Origin: Acidimicrobiaceae bacterium
Lineage (GTDB): Bacteria; Actinomycetota; Acidimicrobiia; Acidimicrobiales; Ilumatobacteraceae
Length of the DNA stretch: 64,000 bases
Reading direction: 5' to 3'
Assembly (NCBI GenBank): GCA_947450115.1
Contig: CANFUE010000003.1
Location: 1 to 64,000 of the forward strand
Shown here: piece by piece, positions 7,901 through 16,997 of the stretch
Layout of the letters: every line of letters begins with the position of its first letter
How positions within the stretch are numbered: the stretch's first letter is position 1
Translations under genes and position numbers: made by a program
Notes under the pieces: generated by a model
The model's input: only the letters and a program-made list of their open reading frames with translations
Told to the model about the DNA's origin: nothing
Database searches by the model: none

Positions 7901-9802
7901 TTATGGCTCAACGATGGCAAAGTTGGTTTGGAAAGTGTCGAGGTTGCCGAGCATGGTAATGAGTGCGGTGGCTTCACCTTCAATAGAGATATTTCCCGCT
8001 TGTATTTCGTCAAGGAAAGTTGTGCTCTGCGCAATGACGTCAAGCAAAGTGCGACGCGTAGTAGTGATTGTCGCTGCTGCCTGAGGGTCGTGACGGCCAA
8101 ACGTGGAAAACAGCGTGCGGTGCGAGATGCCGAGAAGCCATTGCTCATTGATATCGGTAAAGGTCCAGTTCAATGAGAGCGAAACTCCGGCAGTTTCATC
8201 TGATTTCAGACGAACGGCGAGTGTGTCGAACACTTGCTGAATAGTCATCGCCATGAGTAAACCCTTGGCACGAATTTGTGTTTGGGCCGCTGGAGGCAGG
8301 CCCTGGCGAAGCTCTTGAGCGCCCATGAGATAAGAATTGCGAAAAGTTGAAGACTCGGCTTGGTACCCAAGTTGCTCAAATGTGTCGGCTTGTAAGAGGC
8401 GTGCTTCGGAATTGCTGGGGTTGGCAAAAATGAGATGGTTCAGCAACTCTGCAACCCAGCGGTACTCGCCACGCTCAAATGCACCGTGGGCACTGAGCAA
8501 AAGAGCTTCTTCGCCTCCGGCTAGTTCAACGTATTTCTTTCCTGCATCACTCGGTGGCAGTTTGTGCAGATTCGCTGGGTTGGCGTCGTACCAACTGAGA
8601 TATCGCTGGTGAACGGCCTTGACATTGTGAACAAGGTCGCCGTAATAGCCGCGTGTGTGACTGTGCTCAAGAAAATCTTCCGGCAGCGTGAGCATCTCGG
8701 CAATTTCAGAAGCAATGTAGCCGTGGTTGGCGAGTCGCATTGTTTGATCGTGCATCCAGCGATACAAATCGCGTTGCAGCGTGAGGAAGTGAACGATGTC
8801 GGCATTGCCCCACCGCGGCCAATGGTGTGATGCGAACATCAAGGAAGTGTTTGCACCAAAGAGCTCGATGCTCTCGTTGATGTACTTCGACCAACTGAGC
8901 GCATCACGAACTTGTGCACCACGAATAGGCACAAGATTGTGCATGGTGTGTGTGCAGTTTTCTGCCATGCACAACCATCCATGATCGGGAAAAAAGAAGT
9001 TCATTTCCGCCGGTGCTTCAGTATCTGGAGTGAGTTGGAAAACAATGCGTACGCCATCGACAACGAGTTCTTCACCTGTGTGTGTGATGTCTTCGGTCGG
9101 CGCAATGAGACCCGGTGCACCAAGGGGAACAGATTTTCCCAGCCCTGCATCAATGTGTCCAGTAGGAGATGAAGGCAGGAGTGGACCAAATTGGTAGGTA
9201 CTGCGCCGCGCCATGGCGGGGCCGGCAATGACATTTTCCAACACGGTTTCATGAAGGAAACCTTCAGGGGCAATAACCCTGCACTTGCCAGCGTCAACCT
9301 CGGCTTGGGTGGTCACTCCGAGTACTCCACCAAAGTGGTCGACATGAGAATGGGTGTAGATCACAGCTGTAACGGGTCGGGCACCTAAATGCTTGTTGGC
9401 TAGTTCAAGTGAAATACGAGCGGTGTTTTCATTGGTAAGTGGGTCGATAACAACCCAGCCGGTATCGCCCGCAATAAAAGTGATGTTTGAAATGTCGTAG
9501 CCACGTACTTGCCACACGTTGGGGGCTACTTCAAAGAGTCCATGAATGACATTGAGTTGCGCTTGGCGCCACAAACTCGGGTTGACGGTGCTGGGGCTAG
9601 GAGAGCCTTGCGCAATGAACTCATAGCGGCTGATGTCGTACACCATGCGGCCTTTGGCATCTTCAATGCGGTCACCTGGCCATTGCGCAATGAAACCCCG
9701 CTGAGCATTGTCAAAGTCGCTTTGGCTGTTGGGCACGGAAACTTGCGCATTGAGTGCTTGTGTATGACTGCTGGCATCTTTTGCATGGTCGCGTGGTGGC
9801 AC
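7901..9802 (-). CDS. Alkyl/aryl-sulfatase, SdsA1-type metallo-beta-lactamase fold
   Basis: A 633-residue protein with the layout of secondary and primary alkylsulfatases. The metallo-beta-lactamase domain has the zinc motif THSHVDHFGG (about residues 150-159), NCTHTMHNL and FASHHWPRWG as further ligand regions. A helical dimerisation domain follows, and a C-terminal SCP2-like domain (about residues 500-630) should bind the alkyl chain. The enzyme hydrolyses sulfate esters such as detergents, releasing sulfate and an alcohol. No signal peptide is evident. The start is GTG 9802 with TAGAAT exactly 6 nt upstream. Confidence 0.9.
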   Translation of the reverse strand: MPPRDHAKDASSHTQALNAQVSVPNSQSDFDNAQRGFIAQWPGDRIEDAKGRMVYDISRYEFIAQGSPSPSTVNPSLWRQAQLNVIHGLFEVAPNVWQVRGYDISNITFIAGDTGWVVIDPLTNENTARISLELANKHLGARPVTAVIYTHSHVDHFGGVLGVTTQAEVDAGKCRVIAPEGFLHETVLENVIAGPAMARRSTYQFGPLLPSSPTGHIDAGLGKSVPLGAPGLIAPTEDITHTGEELVVDGVRIVFQLTPDTEAPAEMNFFFPDHGWLCMAENCTHTMHNLVPIRGAQVRDALSWSKYINESIELFGANTSLMFASHHWPRWGNADIVHFLTLQRDLYRWMHDQTMRLANHGYIASEIAEMLTLPEDFLEHSHTRGYYGDLVHNVKAVHQRYLSWYDANPANLHKLPPSDAGKKYVELAGGEEALLLSAHGAFERGEYRWVAELLNHLIFANPSNSEARLLQADTFEQLGYQAESSTFRNSYLMGAQELRQGLPPAAQTQIRAKGLLMAMTIQQVFDTLAVRLKSDETAGVSLSLNWTFTDINEQWLLGISHRTLFSTFGRHDPQAAATITTTRRTLLDVIAQSTTFLDEIQAGNISIEGEATALITMLGNLDTFQTNFAIVEP

Positions 9803-9887
9803 TAGGTAATTCTACTGTGTATTTCCAACTCAAATTCTGGGCAGATTCTGCTTTACTATGGTCGTATTCACCAATACTGGGGGGCCA

Positions 9888-10409
9888 ATGAGTAGTGATC
9901 TAGAAAAGCGTGTTGCGCGTCTTGAAGCAACCGAAGCCGTTCGATATGCATTTCATCGTTATTTTCATGCAATCGATAACAACAACATCGATTTGCTCAT
10001 CAACGAAGTGTTCACCAAGAACGTGGTGCTCGAAGTCGCTAATTATCCGCCAGGCAGTGGCAAGAACTTATTGCTCGACACCGAAGAAAAAATTCGTGCG
10101 GTGTATGGCCCTATTAAGGCCGATGGTCATCGCCACAATGCCACCAACGTGTCGGTGCTCGTGAATGAAGACTCCACTGAAGCTCAAGTAACGGCATATT
10201 TCGTCACCACCATTGCCTGGGGAAACCAAGGCGGTATTTATGAAGGCACTTTTGTGCCTGCTGGCGACGGCACCTGGAAAGCCAAGCATTGGCTTGTTTC
10301 CAGCCAATGGGGCTGGCGCTTGGCCGATGCGGGCATGGAACTCCCAGCACCGTATTTGTATGAGCCTCCATCCGTGGGCACCAAGCATGGCGGATATCAG
10401 CCGAAGTAG
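9888..10409 (+). CDS. SnoaL/NTF2-like protein
   Basis: A 173-residue protein of the SnoaL-like/NTF2 cone fold: LEATEAVRYAFHRYFHAIDNNNIDLL forms the first helices, followed by ENVF-like VFTKNVVLEV, HRHNATNVSVLVNEDSTEAQVTAYF and a C-terminal KHWLVSSQWGWRL strand. Members act as isomerases, dehydratases or hydroxylase partners, often in ring or steroid catabolism; the substrate is unknown. The ATG at 9888 was chosen (protein MSSDLEKRVARLEA) because GGGGGG lies just upstream; an ATG at 9858 would add ten residues. DoxX-like gene follows in the same direction. Confidence 0.75.
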   Translation: MSSDLEKRVARLEATEAVRYAFHRYFHAIDNNNIDLLINEVFTKNVVLEVANYPPGSGKNLLLDTEEKIRAVYGPIKADGHRHNATNVSVLVNEDSTEAQVTAYFVTTIAWGNQGGIYEGTFVPAGDGTWKAKHWLVSSQWGWRLADAGMELPAPYLYEPPSVGTKHGGYQPK

Positions 10410-10457
10410 TAACTAATCTGCTCTCGGGCGGGGTGTTTCAATTAATTGGAGGATCCC

Positions 10458-10883
10458 ATGAATGCAGTACTCGTTATTGGACGTGTTTTGTTCGCGCTTA
10501 TTTTCGTTGCGTCGGGCATAAACCACATCACAAAAGCCGAACAGATGAAGGGCTATGCGGAATTCAAGAAAATTCCGGCAGCTAAAGCTTCGGTTATTCT
10601 CTCTGGCCTTTTGTTTCTACTTGCAGCAGCTTCGCTCATACTTGGCGTATATGCCGACCTCGGCGCTTTAGTACTCGCTGTTTTGCTCGTTGTGATGGCT
10701 GTGATGTTTCACAACTTCTGGACACAAACAGACCCACAGCAAAAGCAAACGGAACAAATTGCATTCTTTAAAAACATCTCAATGGCCGGTGGCGCATTGG
10801 TGATGTTTGCAGCACTTGCTGCACAAACTGAAGGTGCTCGCGTTATTGGTCCGATGATGACCAACGCGCTGTTTCATAAATAA
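10458..10883 (+). CDS. DoxX-family membrane protein
   Basis: A 141-residue protein with four helices and the DoxX signatures VIGRVLFALIFVASGINHI near the N-terminus, then KIPAAKASVILSGLLFLLAA and a cytoplasmic HNFWTQTDPQQKQ loop. It is closer to classical DoxX than the protein at 2007-2390. ATG 10458 has a strong Shine-Dalgarno (GGAGG, 9 nt before). DoxX proteins are membrane proteins implicated in redox balance; the role here is unknown. Confidence 0.82.
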   Translation: MNAVLVIGRVLFALIFVASGINHITKAEQMKGYAEFKKIPAAKASVILSGLLFLLAAASLILGVYADLGALVLAVLLVVMAVMFHNFWTQTDPQQKQTEQIAFFKNISMAGGALVMFAALAAQTEGARVIGPMMTNALFHK

Positions 10884-10893
10884 TTGTCGGGAA

Positions 10894-10926
10894 GTGGTTG
10901 GCGCACAGTTCGTGTTCGCCAACCAC
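10894..10926. terminator. Hairpin after the DoxX gene
   Basis: GTGGTTGGCG (10894-10903) pairs perfectly with CGCCAACCAC (10917-10926). The stem is GC-rich but not followed by a T-run, so it is either a rho-independent terminator of actinobacterial type or an mRNA-stabilising structure. Confidence 0.5.
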
Positions 10927-10945
10927 TACCAACAAGACTCGCCGC

Positions 10946-11587
10946 ATGACGGAATTGCGTAATCACAGATTTCTTGTAATTGGTGCAAGTGGCGGACTCG
11001 GCAGCGCGCTCGTTGCAGCCTTCAATGAAAAAGGCGCTGAGGTCATTGCCATTGCTAAGAGCGGCCCATTCGGACTCGATATTACGAATGAAGATGCACG
11101 GCGTCAGCTATGCGAACTCGTTGTTGCCCACGATGGTGTTGATGGCGTCATTATTGCAAGCGGGCTCGTGGGTTTTGGTATTCACGGAACGCTCAATAGT
11201 GCCGAGGTGGCACAACTGATTGACGTAGACCTCGTTGCGCCTTTGCAGGTGCTGAACGATCTCGTTCCACACATTCGCGAAGGCGGAAATATCACGGTCA
11301 TCACGGGGGCTGTGGTTGATTTTGCAACATTGGGTATGGCTGCCTACACCGCAGCAAAAGCAGGGTTATCGGCAAGCTGTGCAGTGCTGCGCCGCGAATT
11401 GCGTTCAAGAAAAATCAGCGTTCTCGATGCGCGACCTCCGCACACCGAAACAGGATTAGCAACACGACCTTTGTATGGTCAAGCACCTGCAATGAAAGAA
11501 GGCCTGAGCCCCGCATCGGTTGCCGAGCGCATTATCGCTGGAATTGAAGCCGGCGAAACTGAAATTCCACCAGCTTTATTTAGTTAG
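10946..11587 (+). CDS. Short-chain dehydrogenase/reductase (SDR)
   Basis: A 213-residue Rossmann-fold oxidoreductase: GASGGLGSALVAAF is the NAD(P)-binding glycine motif, and the catalytic YTAAK (YxxxK) follows an acidic VITGAVVDFAT strand that replaces the usual Ser-containing strand. It is shorter than the usual 240-260 residues. ATG 10946 was chosen because the domain begins here; AAGACT lies 6 nt upstream. Substrate unknown. Confidence 0.85.
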   Translation: MTELRNHRFLVIGASGGLGSALVAAFNEKGAEVIAIAKSGPFGLDITNEDARRQLCELVVAHDGVDGVIIASGLVGFGIHGTLNSAEVAQLIDVDLVAPLQVLNDLVPHIREGGNITVITGAVVDFATLGMAAYTAAKAGLSASCAVLRRELRSRKISVLDARPPHTETGLATRPLYGQAPAMKEGLSPASVAERIIAGIEAGETEIPPALFS

Positions 11588-11593
11588 AAACGT

Positions 11594-12088
11594 TTATTGA
11601 GAAACACGATCGGGTGCGTGAGCCTCAATGAGCGCGTCCATGTAGTCAGCACTTTCTAACTCAAGCACTGAACACGAATTCAATACTTCAATCACTTGTG
11701 GGTCAGGATGCGTTGCCGCAATTCGCTGCCATGCCCCCGCACCTTGACGCTCGGCATTTGCTTGAATGCGCAACTGGTCCCACACGGAAAATTGTGAGAA
11801 CACTTCGTAATACGTGTCGAGTGCTCCAGGAAGTGGGGCTTCAAGCTTCTCGCGCAACGATTCATCTAAGTGAAACGCACCTTCAATACGGTTGGCAATT
11901 TCATCTTCTGCTTCTGAACACTTCATGAGGCCTTCTGCGTGTTCGGGAAGCACTTCTGCCCAACCGCGATAGCGCGATGCAGCACCACGCTCAAGTAGAG
12001 CAAGGAAGCGAGGAGTAATTTCTGGTGGAACCTGAGAAATATATGGAGACAAGAGTTCGCCGAAGCGTGGAATGACAAGTTCGCTCAT
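11594..12088 (-). CDS. Conserved hypothetical, mostly helical
   Basis: A 164-residue soluble protein without a family I recognise. It is predicted largely alpha-helical, acidic, with no signal peptide or membrane helix. Distinct stretches are FLALLERGAASRYRGWAEVLPE, DTYYEVFSQFSVWDQLRIQ and a C-terminal ESADYMDALIEAHAPD. TAAGGT sits 6 nt before ATG 12088. It converges with the SDR gene (7 bp apart) and lies downstream of the EamA gene. Confidence 0.5.
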   Translation of the reverse strand: MSELVIPRFGELLSPYISQVPPEITPRFLALLERGAASRYRGWAEVLPEHAEGLMKCSEAEDEIANRIEGAFHLDESLREKLEAPLPGALDTYYEVFSQFSVWDQLRIQANAERQGAGAWQRIAATHPDPQVIEVLNSCSVLELESADYMDALIEAHAPDRVSQ

Positions 12089-12121
12089 GGTGTGACCTTA
12101 GTGAAATCGAGGCCGAGGGGT

Positions 12122-12973
12122 CTATTTGCGCGAGCGGTTGGTGAGAAAAGCGCCGGCAAGAGCAACGCCACAACCCACAAGCGATAGAGCGGCAACGGCT
12201 TCACTGCGAATGACGGCGCCGAGAAATAAAGCCACCACCGGCATGATGTAGGTGGTGACCGATGTGCGTGTACTGCCCACTCGGCCCGCCAGGGTAGTGG
12301 TGAGTGCATAGGCAATTCCGGTGCCGCCAACGCCAAGGCCCACCATGGCAAAGAGTGAATGCCACGCAAATGAGCTGCTGGGGATTGCAGCAATACCAAA
12401 GGGCGCAGTAAGTATGAGCGCAACTGCTTGGGCGCGAACAATGACGGGCAGTGCGCCATGCTTTTGTTGAAGCGGAACTGCAAGGTTGAGCGCAATGCCA
12501 TAACAGCACAAGGCGCACATGATGAGCACAACACCAAAGGCGCTTGACGAAGTTTTGTTCGCTGTGGGAATAGCAATAAGCAACACGCCACCAAACCCAA
12601 CAAGCAGACCGAGAACTTGATTACGATGCGGAAAACTTTTGTGCATCAGTGAAGCAACGGTTGCAACAAACAAAGGAGTTGCTCCGTTAAGCATGCCTGT
12701 CACGCTGCTCGACACATGTTGTTCAGCAAATGGAAAAAGGCTGAGAGGAACCGCAATCCAAAACACGCCGAGTAGCGCTATGGAAGGCAGATCTTTCATG
12801 GGAATGTGCTTGCGCGATTGAGGCAGTGCGACAAGCGCGAGAAATCCGAAGAGCACTCGGAGTGGTGTAATGAGCGCGGGTTGAAAAGCGTCGAGGCCTT
12901 CGGCAATGAAAAAGAAACTCGAACCCCAAATAAGGCCAGGTATGAGTAGCAATAACCAGTCGCTGCGACCCAT
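12122..12973 (-). CDS. EamA-family (DMT superfamily) transporter
   Basis: A 283-residue membrane protein with ten predicted helices in two EamA halves: WLLLLIPGLIWGSSFFFIAEGLDAF opens half one, and IMCALCCYGIALNLAVPLQQ opens half two. The family exports amino acids and other metabolites, or drugs; substrate unknown. ATG 12973 (protein MGRSDWLLLL) was chosen because a longer frame would overlap the upstream Nudix gene. It lies 29 bp downstream of that gene on the same strand, so both may be co-transcribed. Confidence 0.82.
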   Translation of the reverse strand: MGRSDWLLLLIPGLIWGSSFFFIAEGLDAFQPALITPLRVLFGFLALVALPQSRKHIPMKDLPSIALLGVFWIAVPLSLFPFAEQHVSSSVTGMLNGATPLFVATVASLMHKSFPHRNQVLGLLVGFGGVLLIAIPTANKTSSSAFGVVLIMCALCCYGIALNLAVPLQQKHGALPVIVRAQAVALILTAPFGIAAIPSSSFAWHSLFAMVGLGVGGTGIAYALTTTLAGRVGSTRTSVTTYIMPVVALFLGAVIRSEAVAALSLVGCGVALAGAFLTNRSRK

Positions 12974-13002
12974 GCGGTAGTCGCTATGCGCAGTGGAAGT
13001 AC

Positions 13003-13476
13003 TCACTCGAGAGAAGCCACAACAAGTGGGTGCAAGTTGGGCCACGCCGACGCAAAGCCAGGGTGCAGTTCATAGGTATGCACTGAATCAATATGTACCC
13101 AATGCAAGTCTGCCGATTCGGCATTTGCGATACTGGCATTCGCATCGCCGTGGCAATGGGCAATCACTGTGTCGTATCGCCATGGGCCATGGTCGTCGGA
13201 ATAGGTGTGCACCACGGTGAGGTGATGCTCATGAATGCCTACTTCTTCGAATGCTTCTCGTTTTGCTGCGGCAATGGAATCTTCGTGCGAGTCGAGTGCG
13301 CCACCAGGTAGCGCCCAGGTGCCTCCACCGTGGGTCCATTCAGCGCGTAACTGTAAGAGCACGTGCGGTTCGGGCATGTCGCGACGCACCAAAAGCAACC
13401 CAGCGGCACCGTACAAACCCCAATGGTGGCCGCCACAATCACAACGCACCCAACCATCTCCATCACGTAATCCCAT
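13003..13476 (-). CDS. Nudix hydrolase
   Basis: A 157-residue protein with a full Nudix box (GGALDSHEDSIAAAKREAFE then EVGI, about residues 63-86). The N-terminal CDCGGHHWGLYGAAGLLL is seen in other actinobacterial Nudix enzymes and may bind metal. The family hydrolyses nucleoside diphosphate derivatives linked to another moiety; substrate unknown. ATG 13476 was preferred over one at 13485: TAGTGT lies 7 nt upstream, and the 8-bp palindrome GTGATCAC (13491-13498) lies between it and the divergent adenine deaminase promoter. Confidence 0.85.
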   Translation of the reverse strand: MGLRDGDGWVRCDCGGHHWGLYGAAGLLLVRRDMPEPHVLLQLRAEWTHGGGTWALPGGALDSHEDSIAAAKREAFEEVGIHEHHLTVVHTYSDDHGPWRYDTVIAHCHGDANASIANAESADLHWVHIDSVHTYELHPGFASAWPNLHPLVVASLE

Positions 13477-13519
13477 GCGTCTCACACTATGTGATCACAA
13501 CGCCCACTATCGTTTCCCT

Positions 13520-15238
13520 ATGGCACGCCCACCTGTTTCACTTCATGCCTTAGCCGCCGCTCGAGGCGATGTTCCCGCCGATATTTTGTTGAAAGGCGGG
13601 CGAGTGCTCTCGCCGGCGACACGCGAATGGGTCACCACCGACCTCGCCATTGCCGATGGAGTAGTGGTGGGTTGGGGTGAACGCGACGCACATGAAATCA
13701 TCAATGTTGATGGCGCGTCGTTGGTGGCTGGTTTTGTCGATGCACACATGCACTTGGAGTCGTCAAAACTTTGGGTAGATGAATATGTGAAAGCAGTGTT
13801 GCCAAATGGAACCACAGCAGTTGCGGCCGACCCACATGAAATTGCCAACGTGGCTGGGCTTGAAGGAATTCGAGCACTGGTAGATGCTGCAGAAAAAATG
13901 CCGTTTACATTTGGGGTAGCCGCTTCGTCGTGTGTGCCTGCATCTCCATTCGAAAGTGCAGGCGCTGCATTTTCCGCAGCTGATGTCAAAACAATTATCG
14001 ACGAGCTAGGCGCAATTGGTGTTGCAGAAGTAATGAACTATCCGGCTGTCATTAATGGCGACCCCATGTTTCGCGACATCATTGCTTCGGCCGGTTGGCG
14101 CAAGGTTGATGGACACGCGCCTGGCTTGCGCGGCCGCGCACTCGATGCGTATTTGGCGGCAGGCATTGAAAGCGACCACGAATGTTTCGCGCTCGATGAA
14201 GCACATGAAAAACGTCAAAAGGGAATGTGGGTTTTTCTGCGTCAAGGTTCAGTGTGCCAAGACCTTTTAGAGCTCTTGCCCACGGTTCTTTCACATGGCC
14301 CCATGTGCACAGCATTTTGCAGCGACGACCGCGAACCCGACCTATTGCGCGATGAAGGACACATCAACCATTGCTTGCGTTTGGCTGTGGAAGGTGGGCT
14401 CAATGAAATTGACGCACTCATTGTTGCGTCATTCTTGCCTGCGATGTATCACAACTTTTTCCACTTGGGTCAACTGGGGCCTGGTTATCAAGCCGACGTT
14501 GCCGTATTCGACACGCTGCAAGGTTTCAAGCCTGCACTCGTGTTGCAGCGTGGAAAAGTAGTTGCGCGCAATGGAGTGATTGAGCCTGGCGCAGTTCCTG
14601 TGTTGGAAGCCCCACAAAGTTTGTACAACCGTGTGCGCTTGCATCATGTGCCCAGCGCGGCAGAACTCACTATTGACGAACCAGTAAATGGCAAGGCTCG
14701 TGTTATTGGCGTTACATCAAAAACCGTGCGCACGAAGTCACTTATTTTGGATGTAACAGATGCGGCAAACGACATTGCTCGTATTGCTGTTGTAGAACGC
14801 CACAAGGCAACGGGCCGCATTGGTCTTGCCTACGTTTCTGGCTATGGCATTCAGCGCGGTGCAATTGCATCAACCGTGGCGCACGATGCGCACAACATCA
14901 TGGTGGTAGGTGCACGCGATGCAAGCGGGCCTGCAGATATGTCGGTCGCTATTGCTCGCGTTGCCGAAATGGGTGGCGGGCAAGTGGTGGTGGTCGATGG
15001 CAAGGTCGTTGCCGAAGTTGCATTGCCTATTGCTGGCCTCATGAGTCCGAAGCCATTGCTAGAGGTAGCCGCCGAGATCGACTGCGTGGTGGAAGCTGCT
15101 CGGGAACTCGGCATCACTCTCGATGCACCTTTTATGGCGCTGTCGTTCCTTGGGTTGTCGGTGATTCCCGACCTGCGCATTACCGACCATGGGCTCATCG
15201 ACGTCAATCAGTTCGCTGTAGTTCCCGTCTCCCTCTAA
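13520..15238 (+). CDS. ade: Adenine deaminase
   Basis: A 572-residue amidohydrolase of normal length. It converts adenine to hypoxanthine in purine salvage. The metal-binding DAHMHLESSKLW, the EVMNYPAVINGD loop, the second-ligand region HAPGLRGRALDAYLAAGI, and the late FCSDDREPDLLRDEGHINH are all adenine-deaminase signatures. A C-terminal beta domain follows. The ATG at 13520 was chosen because the protein start MARPPVSLHALAAARGD matches; TATCGT lies exactly 6 nt upstream, pointing to a leaderless mRNA. Confidence 0.93.
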   Translation: MARPPVSLHALAAARGDVPADILLKGGRVLSPATREWVTTDLAIADGVVVGWGERDAHEIINVDGASLVAGFVDAHMHLESSKLWVDEYVKAVLPNGTTAVAADPHEIANVAGLEGIRALVDAAEKMPFTFGVAASSCVPASPFESAGAAFSAADVKTIIDELGAIGVAEVMNYPAVINGDPMFRDIIASAGWRKVDGHAPGLRGRALDAYLAAGIESDHECFALDEAHEKRQKGMWVFLRQGSVCQDLLELLPTVLSHGPMCTAFCSDDREPDLLRDEGHINHCLRLAVEGGLNEIDALIVASFLPAMYHNFFHLGQLGPGYQADVAVFDTLQGFKPALVLQRGKVVARNGVIEPGAVPVLEAPQSLYNRVRLHHVPSAAELTIDEPVNGKARVIGVTSKTVRTKSLILDVTDAANDIARIAVVERHKATGRIGLAYVSGYGIQRGAIASTVAHDAHNIMVVGARDASGPADMSVAIARVAEMGGGQVVVVDGKVVAEVALPIAGLMSPKPLLEVAAEIDCVVEAARELGITLDAPFMALSFLGLSVIPDLRITDHGLIDVNQFAVVPVSL

Positions 15239-15264
15239 TTCGTATTCGCTCGTAGGCTCAAGGC

Positions 15265-15906
15265 ATGTCCGTACCCTTGACCCCCATCACACTTGAGGGT
15301 CGTTTTGTGCGTCTCTTGCCACTAACAAATGCACACGTGCGTCCTTTATTGTCGGCTGCCGCCGGATCGCGCGAGAGTTTTCAATACACATGGGTTCCCG
15401 AACCAACAACTGCCGATGTCACCCGCTACATCAGTGCGGCAGTTGCAGCGTTCGATGCAGGTACGGCTCATCCGTTTGTCACTGTGCGCATCGATTCTCC
15501 CGACACAGTGGTGGGGTCAACACGGTTTATGAACCTTGAGTATTGGCTAGATGCAACCGGGCATCCAAGCACGCGCGATTTTCCCGATGCATTAGAGATC
15601 GGTGCAACGTGGTTGTCGCACGATGCGCAACGCACTCAGGTAAATACCGAGGCAAAATTGTTGATGCTTACCTACGCCTTTGAAACGTGGGAAGTGCAAC
15701 GTGTTGTCTTTCGTACCGATGCCCGTAATGCAAAATCCCGAGCAAACATCGAACGCATTGGCGCACAGTACGAAGGTACCTTGCGCCACCACATGCATTC
15801 TGCAGATGGTGACAACAATGGGCTCCGCAACACGGCAACCTATTCCATCATTCGTGAGGAATGGGACGCAGTGAAGTCGAACCTGAACGCCAAACTGGCC
15901 GAGTAG
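15265..15906 (+). CDS. GNAT-family N-acetyltransferase (RimJ/RimL-like)
   Basis: A 213-residue acetyltransferase of the RimJ/RimL type: LEGRFVRLLPLTNAHV at the N-terminus, LEIGATWLSHDAQRTQVNTEAK in the acetyl-CoA site region, and RVVFRTDARNAKSRANIERIG as motif B. The acceptor (protein N-terminus or small molecule) is unknown. ATG 15265 has TAGGCT exactly 6 nt upstream and no Shine-Dalgarno. The pst operon begins 98 bp downstream. Confidence 0.85.
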   Translation: MSVPLTPITLEGRFVRLLPLTNAHVRPLLSAAAGSRESFQYTWVPEPTTADVTRYISAAVAAFDAGTAHPFVTVRIDSPDTVVGSTRFMNLEYWLDATGHPSTRDFPDALEIGATWLSHDAQRTQVNTEAKLLMLTYAFETWEVQRVVFRTDARNAKSRANIERIGAQYEGTLRHHMHSADGDNNGLRNTATYSIIREEWDAVKSNLNAKLAE

Positions 15907-15943
15907 GAAAGTGCGAGCTATAAACCCTCAAATGTAAGGGCGT

Positions 15944-15972
15944 GTTCACCTTCCGTTCACCAAGGAGTTAAC
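15944..15972 (+). promoter_or_regulatory. PHO box (PhoP-binding direct repeats)
   Basis: Three units spaced 11 bp: GTTCACC at 15944 and 15955, and AGTTAAC at 15966. The units match the GTTCACC direct-repeat PHO boxes known from Streptomyces PhoP. They end about 20 bp before a GAGACT -10-like hexamer (15993-15998) that is 6 nt from the pstC ATG, so this is the expected place for activation under phosphate starvation. Confidence 0.8.
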
Positions 15973-16004
15973 GGGCTACTTCTTAGCACTGCGAGACTTT
16001 TTCC

Positions 16005-16997
16005 ATGTCTATTGCCACCGTTGAAAAACCAACGGCCGCCGAGCCTCCACGAAGGTCGATTACTAATCAAAGAAACGCATCCGATAAACGCTTCAGAGCA
16101 GTAGTTACTTCCGGAGCAATGTTTGCATTTGTTGTTTTGGCGCTCATTGCTGGTTTCCTCCTATTCCGCGGCTATGAAGTTTTTCGAGAGTTCGGGTTCG
16201 GGTTCCTTACATCATCAACCTGGGATTCTGGCACTGGCGAATCTCTTCAAGGTGCATCGTATGGTGTTGCTGCAATGCTTGTGGGCTCCATCATTGTTGC
16301 CCTCATGGCAATGATCATTGCTTTGCCGTTTGTCATTGGTACTTCACTTTTTCTTGAGTACTACATTGGCAAAAAAATTCGCGCGGTTCTTGTTTCCATT
16401 CTCGACCTCATGGCAGCTATTCCATCCATCATCTACGGTTTGTGGGGCTACTTGGTTCTCATGCCACATGCTGCCGGTTGGGCCTCAACTATTAACAAGT
16501 ACTTTGGGTGGATTCCCATCTTTAAGGTTGATGTGAAGAACTTTGATGCTTCGCCTTTCATCTCTGCTCTGGTGCTCGGGCTGATGATTATTCCTATTGC
16601 GAGTTCAGTGACGCGAGAGGTGTACTCACGAGCACCACAAGACCAAATTTCCGCAGCATATGCTTTAGGTGGTTCGCGATGGGGGGCATTGAAAGCAGTG
16701 GTCCTCCCCTTTGGTCGAAGTGGTCTCATCGGTGGCATGTTGCTCGGCTTGGGTCGTGCGCTAGGTGAAACGGTGGCTGTGTTGCTCACCTTGAACCTTG
16801 TCTTCAAAGTGAAGTTTCAAGTATTGGCAAGTGCTGGTGGAAACGTAGCGTCGCTCATCGCCAGTCGTTTCGGTGAAGCCGGGCCTTCTGAAATTAAAGC
16901 CCTGATGGCGGCTGGCCTAGTGCTCTTTACGCTGACATTGCTCGTGAACTTTGGCGCATCAATCATCGTTTCTCGTTCGGCAAAGGTATCCCAATGA
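16005..16997 (+). CDS. pstC: Phosphate ABC transporter permease PstC
   Basis: A 330-residue permease with six helices and the BPD_transp_1 EAA-type loop, seen as REVYSRAPQDQISAAYALGGS and GRALGETVAVLLTL. It forms the inner-membrane channel of the high-affinity phosphate transporter with PstA. The N-terminus carries a 45-residue cytoplasmic tail. ATG 16005; GAGACT lies 6 nt upstream and the PHO box further upstream. It overlaps pstA by 4 bp. Confidence 0.95.
   Translation: MSIATVEKPTAAEPPRRSITNQRNASDKRFRAVVTSGAMFAFVVLALIAGFLLFRGYEVFREFGFGFLTSSTWDSGTGESLQGASYGVAAMLVGSIIVALMAMIIALPFVIGTSLFLEYYIGKKIRAVLVSILDLMAAIPSIIYGLWGYLVLMPHAAGWASTINKYFGWIPIFKVDVKNFDASPFISALVLGLMIIPIASSVTREVYSRAPQDQISAAYALGGSRWGALKAVVLPFGRSGLIGGMLLGLGRALGETVAVLLTLNLVFKVKFQVLASAGGNVASLIASRFGEAGPSEIKALMAAGLVLFTLTLLVNFGASIIVSRSAKVSQ

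Noticed and set aside
12085-12603. 172-residue minus-strand frame with Leu-rich sequence
   Set aside because: It is a shadow of the EamA gene in another frame.
13235-13519. Longer N-terminus of adenine deaminase from 13235
   Set aside because: It overlaps the Nudix gene on the other strand and has no adenine deaminase similarity.
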